A stretch of 64,000 bases of DNA from an uncultured Paracoccaceae bacterium (GCA_947489325.1 CANLDA010000007.1:62001-126000); one strand, 5' to 3'; positions 15,304 through 24,724 are shown, counted from the stretch's first letter. Numbers and translations: made by a program. The notes: generated from the sequence alone by a model not told the origin.

Positions 15304-17211
15304 TCATGAGGTGGATGCATATACCTTTGGCGGCGCGTCCGGCGGCAAAGGCGGATGCAGGGTTTGGCCGCGCATAATACATTGGACCAAATCAAGCGCA
15401 GCCAAGGCCAATCCGGGCCAAGTTTCCGTCGCCATATAAAGGGGGCGCCAGTGAGGGGCAAAGCTGTCTTTGAACTGGCGCAATCCCAAACCTCCAGAGG
15501 CGTGTAAATGCATGCGCCGCCACATGCGTTCGGCCATGTACCGTGCGTCAACTGGAGGGGGGGCAGCCGCAAGTGACAGTAAGGGAACATCACCTTTTGA
15601 CGCTTTTTCAATGGCTTGATGGATCAAGCTGTGCATGGTGCCATCGGGCGCATCCGCCGATGTACGCATGATATCCAGGCACCATTCCTGCGCATTTGTG
15701 TGAAAGCTGACAAAGCCGATCAAACGAGTGTCTTGCCAAGCCAGGAACACCGCCTGATGCTTCAAATAGGCCGCCTCAAACCGGCCCATGGACAGGCCAC
15801 GCGCAATGCCATGCACATCTTCCCAATTTGCGGAAACCTCGGCCATGTCTGACCATGGCAAGCGATCGGTCGCATGTTCGATGCGCACATTAGCATCCCG
15901 CGCCTGATGTAGTTTGCGCCGCAATTGCCGATATGCACGCCCCAGAAGGCTATGTTGGTTTGGAATAATCAGGGCTTCTTGAGCGATATGCAGCACGCTC
16001 CACCCGGATTGCCGCAACCCGGCGGCATGTCGTGGACTGACCTTATAAAAACACAAGATGCGATTGCGGCGGCGGGCAAAATCCTTCAACGGAGTCATCA
16101 GCGCCGCAGCATGCCCTTGTAAGGGATCAAACAATGCGGTGATGGTTTGACCAGTGCGCACAGTGGCGCAAACGCCGCCTGAACAATGAACAGGCAATCC
16201 GTTATTTTGACGTAAAACACCCAATTCTGCGCGCCCGGCGCCCTCGATCAAGGTGCGTTCCACATTTCCCGGCACCTCGCGCGGCCAAAATTGGGTACGC
16301 TCTGGTGGGCTGAGAAACATGACCAACAGCGCAATCGCGGCCGGAATGGCATGATACACCACGCGAAACCCGATAATTGCACAGATCACACCCGTCGTAT
16401 CAGAATTCGCTAAATGGCTGAGCAAAGTAAATTCAAATGCGCCAATCCCCCCCGGAGCACCAGTCAACAGGGCCAAGCCCAGTGCGAGTGTGAAAACAGG
16501 GAAAAGCTGTGCATATGACAAGTCAATATGTGCAGGCAGCAACACATAAAGCGCCGCACAAGCCGCAGATATATCCACGAGACAGAATAGAAACATCGCC
16601 CCCAAGGCCGGTAGGCTGGGCAATGTGATCTGATGGCGCCCAAAAGATATTACGGGATGACATAAGGCGCAGTACAAAATGCAAATGATGAAAGTAATAC
16701 TGCATGAATACAATACGTAAGATGCCAAAGTTGAAGTGCTCTGCTGTATCCCCCATGCGGCGGACGTTAGAATCGACCAGCACAGGAAAAAACACAAAGT
16801 CACAAAAACCGTGATTTTACCGGCGCGTAGAAATCCAAGGGAAGGTTGTAACTTCCAGCGGATCAGGCTGGCGATGATCATGCCAAATCCGGTGGTTTGG
16901 CTGATCGCGATGGCCACGGCACCAGAGAGCGTGGCCTTACGATGACAATTATCCGTACCGAAATGACGATGTGCGATCGTGTCATAGCGCGCAACAGCAA
17001 GAAAACTTAACGCCGTTAAACCAAGCGCCAATACCCATTGTCCAACGGAAATCTCAACAAGGTTTCCCCGAAGCTGTGTGAGATCAATCGCCCTGATGTG
17101 GTCTTGCAGTGCAAACAAGCACACCACAGCAACACCCAACGGCACCATAGTTTGTGATAGTTTCACAACCCGCTTAGGTAGGGCCTGTATCCCCGTATCA
17201 ACAGTTGGCAA
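15304..17211 (-). CDS. MprF-like phosphatidylglycerol aminoacyltransferase
   Basis: The 635-residue protein has the MprF layout: an N-terminal membrane part of about eight helices (20-310, with GAPGGIGAFE as in the flippase/synthase family) and a C-terminal DUF2156 GNAT-like domain (about 330-610) that moves an amino acid from aminoacyl-tRNA to phosphatidylglycerol. Segments such as VCATVRTGQTITALFDPLQG, FYKVSPRHAAGLRQSGW and RGLSMGRFE fit that domain. The product would make the membrane more positive and resist cationic peptides. The start is probably TTG at 17211, after a GGGGGAA; an ATG at 17148 lacks a ribosome site. Which amino acid is transferred cannot be told. Confidence 0.85.
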   Translation of the reverse strand: MPTVDTGIQALPKRVVKLSQTMVPLGVAVVCLFALQDHIRAIDLTQLRGNLVEISVGQWVLALGLTALSFLAVARYDTIAHRHFGTDNCHRKATLSGAVAIAISQTTGFGMIIASLIRWKLQPSLGFLRAGKITVFVTLCFFLCWSILTSAAWGIQQSTSTLASYVLYSCSITFIICILYCALCHPVISFGRHQITLPSLPALGAMFLFCLVDISAACAALYVLLPAHIDLSYAQLFPVFTLALGLALLTGAPGGIGAFEFTLLSHLANSDTTGVICAIIGFRVVYHAIPAAIALLVMFLSPPERTQFWPREVPGNVERTLIEGAGRAELGVLRQNNGLPVHCSGGVCATVRTGQTITALFDPLQGHAAALMTPLKDFARRRNRILCFYKVSPRHAAGLRQSGWSVLHIAQEALIIPNQHSLLGRAYRQLRRKLHQARDANVRIEHATDRLPWSDMAEVSANWEDVHGIARGLSMGRFEAAYLKHQAVFLAWQDTRLIGFVSFHTNAQEWCLDIMRTSADAPDGTMHSLIHQAIEKASKGDVPLLSLAAAPPPVDARYMAERMWRRMHLHASGGLGLRQFKDSFAPHWRPLYMATETWPGLALAALDLVQCIMRGQTLHPPLPPDAPPKVYASTS

Positions 17212-17302
17212 CCTTATTCCCCCTCACAAATACCAGGGTAGAATAGAGTCGGGAAAGTTTATTGGCCTTTAATGTCGGCCAACAAACACCGGAAATTTAA
17301 TG

Positions 17303-17333
17303 AAAAAAGGCGCAAAACGTGTTTGCGCCTTTT
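17303..17333. terminator. Bidirectional terminator between the mprF-like gene and DUF1476
   Basis: A 12-bp perfect stem (AAAAGGCGCAAA, 17305-17316; TTTGCGCCTTTT, 17322-17333) surrounds a 5-nt loop, with A-rich and T-rich flanks. It lies directly after the DUF1476 gene on the minus strand, so that gene is likely a separate unit from the mprF-like gene. Confidence 0.88.
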
Positions 17334-17351
17334 CCTGCAATGATTTTACAA

Positions 17352-17666
17352 TCAAAGCCCGTTCATAACCTGATCTTGAGCTGTCAAAGTGACCTCGGCC
17401 AATTTGGTGCGAATCTCATCTGCACTGGCTTTGCCTTCCAGATCGGCAGCAACTTTACGGATCACGTCCTCATGACCGGCCTCTTCGAAATCAGCAATAA
17501 TGACTGATTTTGCATATTCATCAGCGGCATCGCCGGATTTCCCAAGCAATTCTGCAGCCCAAAGACCCAACAATTTGTTGGCGCGCGCAGTCGCTTTGAA
17601 TTTCATTTCTTCATCATGTGCAAACTTGTTTTCAAACGCGTTTTCACGATCATCGAATGTGGTCAT
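17352..17666 (-). CDS. ATP synthase inhibitor subunit zeta (DUF1476)
   Basis: This 104-residue helical protein matches the zeta subunit of alphaproteobacterial F1F0-ATP synthase, which blocks ATP hydrolysis through its N-terminal segment. Here it begins MTTFDDRENAFENKFAHDEE, followed by KFKATARANKLLGLWAAE, the best conserved piece. The rest forms a helical bundle ending in a stretch of acidic and basic residues. The ATG at 17666 is preceded by AAGGA. It is monocistronic, with its own terminator, and divergent from purC. Confidence 0.93.
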   Translation of the reverse strand: MTTFDDRENAFENKFAHDEEMKFKATARANKLLGLWAAELLGKSGDAADEYAKSVIIADFEEAGHEDVIRKVAADLEGKASADEIRTKLAEVTLTAQDQVMNGL

Positions 17667-17819
17667 CTATGAATTCCTTTGCAGGCGTTACTGTCCCTAT
17701 AAGATATGCATATGGAAATGCAGGACTGCAAGGGGCAGGATGCTTGCGACAGAGGCTTGCATGGATTAAGAGGGCGCCAACCGGGGACTCACCCCCGCCT
17801 CAGCAGGAAAGTAGAGCCA

Positions 17820-18581
17820 ATGGCGCGTGGCAAGAAGATTTACGAAGGTAAAGCAAAGATTCTGTACGAAGGTCCAGAACAAGGCACAATCATTCAGTAT
17901 TTCAAAGATGATGCCACCGCATTCAATGCTGAGAAAAAAGACGTGATTGACGGCAAGGGCGCGTTGAACAACCGCCTGTCAGAATATTTCATGACCGGGT
18001 TGAACCAAATCGGCGTTCCGACTCACTTTCTGAAGCGTTTGAATATGCGCGAGCAGCTGGTGCGTTCTTGCGAAATTATTCCACTGGAAGTGATCGTGCG
18101 TAATTTTGCCGCGGGATCCATGTCCAAACGTCTGGGCATCGAAGAAGGCACACAGCTGACGCGCCCGATTGTCGAGTATTGCTATAAGGACGACAGCCTT
18201 GGTGATCCGCTGGTCACCGAAGAGCATATTGCCGCCTTTGGCTGGGCCGCACAACAAGACATGGAAGACATCCTGAGCCTTGCTCTGCGGGTGAATGATT
18301 TCTTGTCTGGTGTGATGTTTGGTGTGGGCATTAAATTGATTGATTTCAAAATCGAAATTGGTCGCGTTTATGATGGCGATTTTCAGCGTCTTGTTGTGGC
18401 GGATGAAATCAGCCCAGACAGCTGTCGCTTGTGGGACATCGAAACTGGTCAGAAGCTGGACAAGGATGTGTTTCGCCGCGATCTGGGCAGCCTGACGGAT
18501 GCCTATGCCGAAGTGGCACAACGTCTTGGCGTTCTGCCACGCAATGCGACACCGATGACCAAGCCTACGCTGATCAACTGA
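17820..18581 (+). CDS. purC: Phosphoribosylaminoimidazole-succinocarboxamide synthase
   Basis: PurC joins aspartate to CAIR with ATP, giving SAICAR in purine synthesis. The 253-residue protein starts [18 protein letters not shown], the standard nucleotide-binding opening of SAICAR synthetase, and contains [26 protein letters not shown] and the C-terminal [16 protein letters not shown] signature. The start at 17820 has AGGAAA about 10 nt upstream; an upstream in-frame extension from 17706 is not family-like. It heads the purC-purS-purQ group. Confidence 0.97.
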   Translation: MARGKKIYEGKAKILYEGPEQGTIIQYFKDDATAFNAEKKDVIDGKGALNNRLSEYFMTGLNQIGVPTHFLKRLNMREQLVRSCEIIPLEVIVRNFAAGSMSKRLGIEEGTQLTRPIVEYCYKDDSLGDPLVTEEHIAAFGWAAQQDMEDILSLALRVNDFLSGVMFGVGIKLIDFKIEIGRVYDGDFQRLVVADEISPDSCRLWDIETGQKLDKDVFRRDLGSLTDAYAEVAQRLGVLPRNATPMTKPTLIN

Positions 18582-18585
18582 TACC

Positions 18586-18652
18586 TCAGCGCCTATGTGG
18601 GCGCTGATCTACTGTATTTGCAAAAGAAGATATCGGGACCGGAATCTTCTTT
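18586..18652 (+). promoter_or_regulatory. Two hairpins between purC and purS
   Basis: Directly after purC there is a stem TCAGCGCC / GGCGCTGA (18586-18593, 18600-18607). It is followed by a second stem AAAGAAGAT / ATCTTCTTT (18623-18631, 18644-18652) that ends just before the purS ribosome site (GGAGAA). There is no long T-run, so these may protect or process the message, or act as a weak attenuator, rather than end transcription. Confidence 0.6.
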
Positions 18653-18669
18653 AATTCGGAGAAAATGAT

Positions 18670-18900
18670 ATGAAAGCACGTGTGTACGTGATGCTGAAAA
18701 ACGGTGTTCTGGACCCTCAGGGCGAGGCCGTGCGCCATGCGCTTGGCTCGTTGGGATTTGACGGTGTCGAAGGCGTGCGTCAGGGTAAGGTGATCGAACT
18801 TGATCTGGCCGAGGGCACCTCAGAGGCGACCGTAACCGAAATGTGCGAAAAACTGCTCGCCAACACGGTCATCGAAAGCTACCGGGTGGAGCTGGGCTGA
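18670..18900 (+). CDS. purS: Phosphoribosylformylglycinamidine synthase subunit PurS
   Basis: PurS is the 76-residue linker subunit of the three-part FGAM synthase (PurL, PurQ, PurS), helping ammonia pass from PurQ to PurL. It shows the family pattern KARVYVMLKNGVLDPQGEAV, the LGFDGVEGVRQGK turn and the C-terminal IESYRVEL strand. A GGAGAA lies 9 nt before the ATG. Its stop codon overlaps the purQ start by one base (TGATG). purL is not in the window. Confidence 0.97.
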   Translation: MKARVYVMLKNGVLDPQGEAVRHALGSLGFDGVEGVRQGKVIELDLAEGTSEATVTEMCEKLLANTVIESYRVELG

Positions 18901-19568
18901 TGAAAGCAGCGGTCATTGTTTTTCCCGGTTCTAACTGCGATCGCGACTTGCAAGTCGCGCTGGAGCGCGCGGGCGCGGATGTCACTATGGTGTGGCACAA
19001 GGATACCGATTTGCCCGAGGGGCTTGATATTGTCGGTGTCCCCGGTGGGTTTTCCTTCGGTGATTACTTGCGGTGCGGGGCTATCGCAGCCAATTCCCCC
19101 ATCTGTAAATCGCTGATCGCGCACACTGAACGGGGCGGTTATGCCTTGGGTGTATGTAACGGTTTTCAGATTTTGACAGAGACTGGCATTTTGCCCGGTG
19201 CGCTGCGTCGGAATGGTGATTTGAAATACATTTGCCGCACGATTGGTCTGCGAGTGGAAAATGCGGATACCGCGTTCACCTCAGGGTACGAGCAAGGGCA
19301 AGAAATTCAGGTGCCAATCGCGCACCACGAAGGCAACTATTTCGTTTCTGATGAAAAGTTGGCCCAGTTGCGTGATGAAGGGCGTATTGCCTTTACCTAT
19401 ACCGACAACCCAAATGGTTCGATTGCCGATATTGCTGGCGTGATTTCCAAGAACCGTCGCGTTCTTGGCATGATGCCACACCCCGAACGGGCGGCGGACG
19501 CAGGCCACGGCGGCACCGACGGAACGGCAATGTTTAGCGCATTGATGGATCAGCTTGCCGACGCATGA
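18900..19568 (+). CDS. purQ: Phosphoribosylformylglycinamidine synthase subunit PurQ
   Basis: PurQ is the glutaminase subunit of FGAM synthase. The 222-residue class I amidotransferase has the nucleophile C86 in GVCNGFQ and the H194-x-E196 pair in MMPHPERA. The N-terminus MKAAVIVFPGSNCDRD is diagnostic for PurQ, as is the FSFGDYLRCGAIA segment. The ATG at 18900 overlaps the purS stop, so a longer reading of the frame from within purS is not needed. It ends the purine cluster, 36 nt before dctB. Confidence 0.97.
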   Translation: MKAAVIVFPGSNCDRDLQVALERAGADVTMVWHKDTDLPEGLDIVGVPGGFSFGDYLRCGAIAANSPICKSLIAHTERGGYALGVCNGFQILTETGILPGALRRNGDLKYICRTIGLRVENADTAFTSGYEQGQEIQVPIAHHEGNYFVSDEKLAQLRDEGRIAFTYTDNPNGSIADIAGVISKNRRVLGMMPHPERAADAGHGGTDGTAMFSALMDQLADA

Positions 19569-19604
19569 CTTGAGTGCGCCGCTCAGGCGGCGTACCCTTA
19601 GCGA

Positions 19605-21368
19605 ATGAGCGAAGATCAGAATAAAGGTAGTTTTCTGGGGAGACCCAGAACCGTAGGCTGGCGTGTGCGCATGGCCTTATCTTTTTTGTGTATTATCGCG
19701 GGCATCACCATCTGGGTGACCAACAGTTTACTGACAGATCGCTTCACGGAAAATACCCGTAATCGGGCCGAATTGCGCCTGGCGTTGTATTCTGGAAACC
19801 TTCAATCAGAATTGCAGCGAAATTCCATTGTGCCACAGTTGTTGGCTAAGGACCCCGCTCTGATCGGTGCGCTGACATCCGATGATTTTTCGCAATCCAC
19901 CGCGCGACTAATTTCCTTTGTCGAAGAAATCGGGGCCGCCTCACTTGTTTTGTTGGATATGGACGGACGCACTGTGGCTGCGACGGATCGCAATCGTCTA
20001 GGCGAATCCCACCGACAGGATGCGTTTTTTGTCGAGGCAATCCGCACCAACAAAACAGTTTTTACCAGTCTGCGTCACAATCAAGGGGCCTATAATTTCT
20101 TCTATTCGCGACGGATGGAATTCCAAGGTCAACCCATCGGTGTGATTGTGGTTGAGGTGGATCTGCAAAAATTCGAACGCGCGTGGGCTGGAATTTCTGA
20201 TGCAGTTCTGGTGACCGACAGCGAGGGGACAATCATTCTTGCCACAGAGCCGCGCTGGCGTGGATTGTCTGAGGAGGCCGCGATGGTGCGCCAACCCGCA
20301 CAAGGCGCGATTGAGCGGGCCATTCAGGCGACGGCTGATTGGACTGCGCTGCCCGCAGACGCCTATATCCAAGGCGAGGCCGTGATGCGTAAGGATGTGC
20401 GTATTCCATTTCGCGGCTGGCGCATGGCCAGTTTCACCACCTACGCCGGCGTACGGGAACGTGTGAATGCAGTCCTTGCGTTGGAAATCATGGGATTCGC
20501 GATCTTGCTGGCCGTAGCGTTCTATTTTCTCAGTCGTAAGAACGCGTTGCGCATGGCGCTCTTTCAACGAGAGTCGGCAAGCCTTCGCGCATTGAACCAA
20601 CGTCTACAGCGAGAAATCGCCGAACGTGAACGCATGCAGCAAAGCCTTGAAGTGGCTGAACAAACCCTTGCCCAAAGCAGCAAGTTGGCCGCCCTTGGCG
20701 AGATGTCTGCCGCCGTCAGTCACGAGTTGAATCAACCTTTGGCGGCGATGAAAACCTATCTTGCCGGCGCGCGACTTTTGTTGCGTCGCAATCGCCCCGA
20801 AGAGGCGCTTTCAAGTTTCCAGCGCATTGATGATCTCATCGAACGCATGGGTTCGATTACGCGTCAGTTGAAATCCTATGCGCGTAAGGGCGGGGATGAG
20901 TTTCAGCCAGTAAATCTTGGGGATGCGTTGATGTCGGCCGTGTCAATTATGGAGCCCCAGCTGCGCCAACGTAAAGTCCATATCAGCCGTATCATGCCCA
21001 ATGAACCTGTGATGGTGATGGCAGATCGGGTGCGGGTGGAACAGGTGATGATCAACCTGTTGCGCAATGCGCTGGACGCCACAGATAGTGAGGGAAACCC
21101 AGAGGTGGAATTGCTGTTGGCCGCCGGCGAAACCGCGACATTGACTGTGCGTGACAATGGACCCGGAATCGAAGACTTGGATGCGCTGTTTGAACCGTTT
21201 TATACCACCAAGAAGCCCGGTGACGGTGTTGGTCTGGGGCTTGCCATTTCTTCGGGGATCGTAAACGACCTAGGGGGACGGCTGACCGCCAGAAACGGTC
21301 AGGAGGGGGGGGCTGTATTTGAAATGCAGCTTCCTATCTTGAGTGAAGAGATCGAGGCTGCGGAGTAA
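19605..21368 (+). CDS. dctB: DctB-type sensor histidine kinase
   Basis: DctB senses C4-dicarboxylates in the periplasm and phosphorylates DctD. The 587-residue protein has a membrane helix near 27-46, a periplasmic double-PDC-like sensor (about 50-285, with RRLGES-type and YNFFYSRRMEF segments), a second helix near 290-312, a coiled coil rich in E and R, and the kinase core. The phosphorylated H373 lies in SAAVSHELNQPLAAMK. The ATP lid shows DNGPGIEDL and GVGLGLAIS. No C4-dicarboxylate transporter gene lies in the window, so the target is elsewhere. It is cotranscribed with the regulator 5 nt downstream. Confidence 0.92.
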   Translation: MSEDQNKGSFLGRPRTVGWRVRMALSFLCIIAGITIWVTNSLLTDRFTENTRNRAELRLALYSGNLQSELQRNSIVPQLLAKDPALIGALTSDDFSQSTARLISFVEEIGAASLVLLDMDGRTVAATDRNRLGESHRQDAFFVEAIRTNKTVFTSLRHNQGAYNFFYSRRMEFQGQPIGVIVVEVDLQKFERAWAGISDAVLVTDSEGTIILATEPRWRGLSEEAAMVRQPAQGAIERAIQATADWTALPADAYIQGEAVMRKDVRIPFRGWRMASFTTYAGVRERVNAVLALEIMGFAILLAVAFYFLSRKNALRMALFQRESASLRALNQRLQREIAERERMQQSLEVAEQTLAQSSKLAALGEMSAAVSHELNQPLAAMKTYLAGARLLLRRNRPEEALSSFQRIDDLIERMGSITRQLKSYARKGGDEFQPVNLGDALMSAVSIMEPQLRQRKVHISRIMPNEPVMVMADRVRVEQVMINLLRNALDATDSEGNPEVELLLAAGETATLTVRDNGPGIEDLDALFEPFYTTKKPGDGVGLGLAISSGIVNDLGGRLTARNGQEGGAVFEMQLPILSEEIEAAE

Positions 21369-21373
21369 ATAAG

Positions 21374-22708
21374 ATGGCTCAGGCTATGAAAATCGCGATT
21401 GTGGATGACGAACAGGATATGCGTCAATCCATCAGCCAATGGCTGGCCTTGTCAGGTTATGACACAGAAACATTTGCCAGCGCCGAAGACGCGCTGAAGG
21501 TTCTGGGGGCGGATTACCCAGGGATCGTCATCAGTGACATTCGGATGCCTGGTATGGATGGCATGCAGTTTTTGAAAAAGCTGATGGGCAGTGACAGCGC
21601 ACTTCCTGTGATCATGATCACAGGGCATGGAGATGTGCCAATGGCGGTCGAGGCGATGCGCGTGGGTGCATATGATTTCCTTGAAAAACCTTTCAATCCC
21701 GAACGGATGAGCCAGCTTGCCAAAAAAGCCAGCCTTGCGCGACGTTTGACGTTGGACAACCGTGTGTTACGCAAAGAGCTGTCAGATGGTGGACAGTTGA
21801 TCAAAAAACTGATCGGCTCCAGCCCGGTCATGAACCGTTTGAAAGAGGATATTCTGGATCTGGGGCAGGCCGATGGGCATGTTCTGATCGAAGGGGAAAC
21901 CGGTACAGGTAAGACGCTTGTTGCGCATGCGCTGCATGCGGTTGGCAGCCGTGCAGGCAAAAAATTTGTGCTGATCAGCTGTGCCGCGATGGAAGAAGAG
22001 ATCCTGCACAAGCGTCTGTTCGGTCCCATGTTGCCCGAAGACACACAATTGCCTGCGATTGAAGAAGCGCGCGGTGGCACGCTCGTTCTGGAAGATATCG
22101 AAGCGCTGAGCGACGCCTGTCAGGCGCGGCTGTTAAGCGTGATCAATGAACAAGGGACGCCCGCGGAAACCCGCATTGTGGCGATTTGTAACCTGCAGGA
22201 GCAAAATCGCACCTGCGAGGATGCCTTGCGTCCTGATCTGTTTTATCGCCTCGCGGCGCTGCGTATCACTGTGCCGCCACTGCGCCAACGCGGTGAGGAT
22301 ATCCTGACACTATTTACGCGGCTGTCAGAACAGTTCTCCGAGGAATACGGCTGTGATGCCCCCAAGGTCAGTGCCCAAGAGGCTGCGCAGCTGCTACAGG
22401 CCCCATGGCCGGGCAATGTGCGTCAACTGATCAATCTGGCCGAGCGTGCCGTCCTGCAATCGCGTCGGGGAGGGGGCACGATTGCCTCTTTGCTGATGAA
22501 TGACCACGAGGAAATGCAGCCAGTGATGACCACCGAGGGCAAGCCGCTCAAGGAATATGTCGAGGCGTTTGAGCGTATGCTGATCGACAACACCATGCGC
22601 CGTCATCGTGGGTCCATTGCGTCAGTTATGGAAGAGCTGTGCCTGCCGCGTCGGACGTTAAACGAGAAAATGGCGAAATACGGATTGCAGCGCGCAGATT
22701 ATCTGTAA
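21374..22708 (+). CDS. dctD: DctD-type response regulator with altered AAA+ core
   Basis: The 444-residue regulator has a receiver domain (phospho-acceptor D55 in VISDIRMPGMDG), an AAA+ domain with Walker A GETGTGKT (174-181) and a C-terminal Fis-type helix-turn-helix. Two parts of the enhancer-binding machinery differ from normal. The sigma-54 contact loop GAFTGA is missing: after RLFG the protein goes straight to PMLPEDTQLPAIEEARGG. The Walker B pair reads LVLED (E240-D241) instead of the usual DE. It may therefore act on sigma-70 polymerase, as shown for Rhodobacter NtrC, or regulate without ATP hydrolysis. Partner kinase: DctB, directly upstream. Confidence 0.9.
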   Translation: MAQAMKIAIVDDEQDMRQSISQWLALSGYDTETFASAEDALKVLGADYPGIVISDIRMPGMDGMQFLKKLMGSDSALPVIMITGHGDVPMAVEAMRVGAYDFLEKPFNPERMSQLAKKASLARRLTLDNRVLRKELSDGGQLIKKLIGSSPVMNRLKEDILDLGQADGHVLIEGETGTGKTLVAHALHAVGSRAGKKFVLISCAAMEEEILHKRLFGPMLPEDTQLPAIEEARGGTLVLEDIEALSDACQARLLSVINEQGTPAETRIVAICNLQEQNRTCEDALRPDLFYRLAALRITVPPLRQRGEDILTLFTRLSEQFSEEYGCDAPKVSAQEAAQLLQAPWPGNVRQLINLAERAVLQSRRGGGTIASLLMNDHEEMQPVMTTEGKPLKEYVEAFERMLIDNTMRRHRGSIASVMEELCLPRRTLNEKMAKYGLQRADYL

Positions 22709-22736
22709 TCCAGCCGCCAACCATCAAGACATGAAA

Positions 22737-22764
22737 AAAGCCTGCACCAATCGGTGCAGGCTTT
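22737..22764. terminator. Bidirectional terminator between dctD and peroxiredoxin
   Basis: A 12-bp stem AAAGCCTGCACC / GGTGCAGGCTTT with loop AATC has A's on one side and T-rich sequence on the other. It can serve both convergent genes. Confidence 0.9.
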
Positions 22765-22788
22765 GTCATTTTTGACGTCAGAGACGTT

Positions 22789-23337
22789 TTATGCGACGGC
22801 TTCGGCCTGTGCTGCTTGCAGATGCTTAAGCAGGTTTTCCGGCGCACTTTCGCCGTAAGGGTCTTCTGGGTGATTGTCGTCGCGACCTGGTTCTTCAAAC
22901 CATGCTTCGACCACGCCGTTGTTGACGATGGCTGCATAGCGCCATGAACGCATGCCAAAACCAAGATTGTCTTTGTCGACCAGCATGCCAACCTTACGGG
23001 TGAATTCGCCGGATCCATCGGGGATCACATTGACGTTTTTCACGCCTTGCGCTTCGGCCCATTTGTTCATCACAAAGCTGTCGTTGACGGACATGCAGTA
23101 AATTGCGTCGATACCCAGATCGGCGAACTCTTCAAAGCCGTTTTCAAAACCGGGCAGTTGATAAGTCGAACAAGTTGGCGTGAATGCGCCGGGAAGCGAG
23201 AACAGGATCACGCGCTTGTTGGAAAAATAGTCTTCGGTGGTCATGTCCTGCCAACGAAACGGGTTAGACCCTTCGATGCTTTCGTCGCGCACGCGTGTGC
23301 GGAAGGTCACTTGAGGCAGTTTCTGTCCGATGTTCAT
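22789..23337 (-). CDS. Peroxiredoxin (Prx5-type)
   Basis: This thiol peroxidase (182 residues) reduces hydrogen peroxide and alkyl hydroperoxides. The peroxidatic cysteine is C56 in GAFTPTCSTYQLPGF, with the usual T53 of the TxxC motif. YCMSVNDSFVMNKWAE and the SWRYAAIVNNGVVE strand are typical of the Prx5/AhpE group. There is no fused glutaredoxin domain. The start at 23337 (MNIGQKLP) has AAGGA upstream; an ATG 13 codons earlier gives a tail unlike the family. It faces lipA across about 200 nt. Confidence 0.93.
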   Translation of the reverse strand: MNIGQKLPQVTFRTRVRDESIEGSNPFRWQDMTTEDYFSNKRVILFSLPGAFTPTCSTYQLPGFENGFEEFADLGIDAIYCMSVNDSFVMNKWAEAQGVKNVNVIPDGSGEFTRKVGMLVDKDNLGFGMRSWRYAAIVNNGVVEAWFEEPGRDDNHPEDPYGESAPENLLKHLQAAQAEAVA

Positions 23338-23544
23338 AGTCAAATCCTTGTGAATTCGGGTGTTTCTGGCTGGCAATTAAATTGATTCTAAACTGGCTGC
23401 AATGGAAACAGTTAAGGCATTTTGACTGGGTTCGAAATAGGCCGTAAACGCGGCGTTGCGTCGCTGGTTCTTGTTGATCTGAAAGTATATGTTAGGGTGC
23501 ATGCGCAGCGCGATGCCAACCAGTCGAAGCAAGAGGGAAAGCCC

Positions 23545-24495
23545 GTGAGAGATCTGAAAATCCCAGAGCAACGCCATCCCGAAAAAGCGCGTCGTCCTGA
23601 CAATCCGCAACCAAAAAAGCCAAGCTGGATTAGGGTGAAAGCGCCCGGCGGTGAAGGATATAACACCACGCGCCGCATCATGCGTGAAAACAATCTTGTG
23701 ACAGTCTGCGAAGAGGCCGGCTGCCCCAATGCCGGTGAATGCTGGAGCCAAGGTCACGCCACCATGATGATCATGGGCGAGGTCTGCACGCGGGCTTGTA
23801 CCTTCTGCAATATTGCCACTGGCAAGCCACCCGAAGATCTGGACCCGTTTGAACCGGGTCGCGTGGCGCATGCGGTGGATAAATTGGGGCTGAATCATGT
23901 GGTGATCACATCAGTGGATCGCGATGACATCGAGGATGGTGGCGCCGAACATTTCGCCCAGACCATTCGCGCGGTACGGCATCGCTCTCCAAACACTACG
24001 ATTGAAATTCTGACGCCAGATTTCATCCGCTGTGCCCCTGAGGTTCTGGAGATCGTGGTCGAGGCGCGCCCGGATGTGTTTAACCACAATCTTGAAACCG
24101 TGCCGGGCCTTTATCCCGAGGTGCGCCCCGGCGCGCGCTATTTCCACAGCCTGCGGCTGTTGCAGCGTGTCAAAGAAATGGACCCGACGATGTTTACGAA
24201 ATCGGGCATCATGGTGGGGCTCGGCGAAGATAAACAAGCGGTCATGCAGGTGATGGAAGACATGCGCGCCGCTGACATTGATTTCCTAACCATCGGTCAA
24301 TACCTACAGCCCACCCCAAAACACCATGCTGTGGCGCGGTTTGTGCACCCGGATGAATTTGAAGCCTATGAAAAGGCGGCGTACGGCAAGGGATTCTCGA
24401 TGGTATCCGCCACGCCTTTGACGCGCAGTTCATACCATGCGGGGGATGATTTCGCGAGACTGCGGGCGAACCGTTTGGCTAAAATCGGCGGTTAG
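23545..24495 (+). CDS. lipA: Lipoyl synthase
   Basis: LipA inserts two sulfur atoms into protein-bound octanoyl groups. The 316-residue radical SAM protein shows both iron-sulfur clusters: the auxiliary set C55, C60, C66 in [12 protein letters not shown] and the radical SAM set C81, C85, C88 in CTRACTFC. The serine of the conserved RSSYHAG near the end ligates the auxiliary cluster. I chose the GTG at 23545 because it has GAGGG about 9 nt upstream and gives the usual N-terminus; the longer ATG frame from 23422 is not supported. Pyruvate and 2-oxoglutarate dehydrogenases are the likely clients. Confidence 0.96.
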   Translation: MRDLKIPEQRHPEKARRPDNPQPKKPSWIRVKAPGGEGYNTTRRIMRENNLVTVCEEAGCPNAGECWSQGHATMMIMGEVCTRACTFCNIATGKPPEDLDPFEPGRVAHAVDKLGLNHVVITSVDRDDIEDGGAEHFAQTIRAVRHRSPNTTIEILTPDFIRCAPEVLEIVVEARPDVFNHNLETVPGLYPEVRPGARYFHSLRLLQRVKEMDPTMFTKSGIMVGLGEDKQAVMQVMEDMRAADIDFLTIGQYLQPTPKHHAVARFVHPDEFEAYEKAAYGKGFSMVSATPLTRSSYHAGDDFARLRANRLAKIGG

Positions 24496-24541
24496 GGACG
24501 CGGCATTCTCAAGGTGGTTGGCGTCAAGAAAAACCACAGGG

Positions 24542-24724
24542 TTATTTTAGAATGCGCCCGCGTGGCGTCATTTCAGAGGTAAGCCATGTCGGCCAGCCTA
24601 TCCAGCGTTCAACCGCAAAGAGGATCAGGCAAAGGACCACGATGGACGCCATGAATTTTACACGTTTGGCCGAAGGTGGATTACGCGCCCAAAGAGAGGC
24701 GCGCATGAGCCAGCGAAAATTCAT
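24542..24724 (-). CDS. Small single-span membrane protein coupled to hpt
   Basis: This 60-residue protein begins [19 protein letters not shown], has one membrane helix at about 25-43 ([19 protein letters not shown]) and a short tail ending GRIL. Its ATG overlaps the hpt stop as ATGA, so translation is coupled. I recall similar short proteins next to hpt-like genes in roseobacters but cannot name a family. The positive residues before the helix suggest the N-terminus stays in the cytoplasm. Function unknown. Confidence 0.7.
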   Translation of the reverse strand: MNFRWLMRASLWARNPPSAKRVKFMASIVVLCLILFAVERWIGWPTWLTSEMTPRGRILK

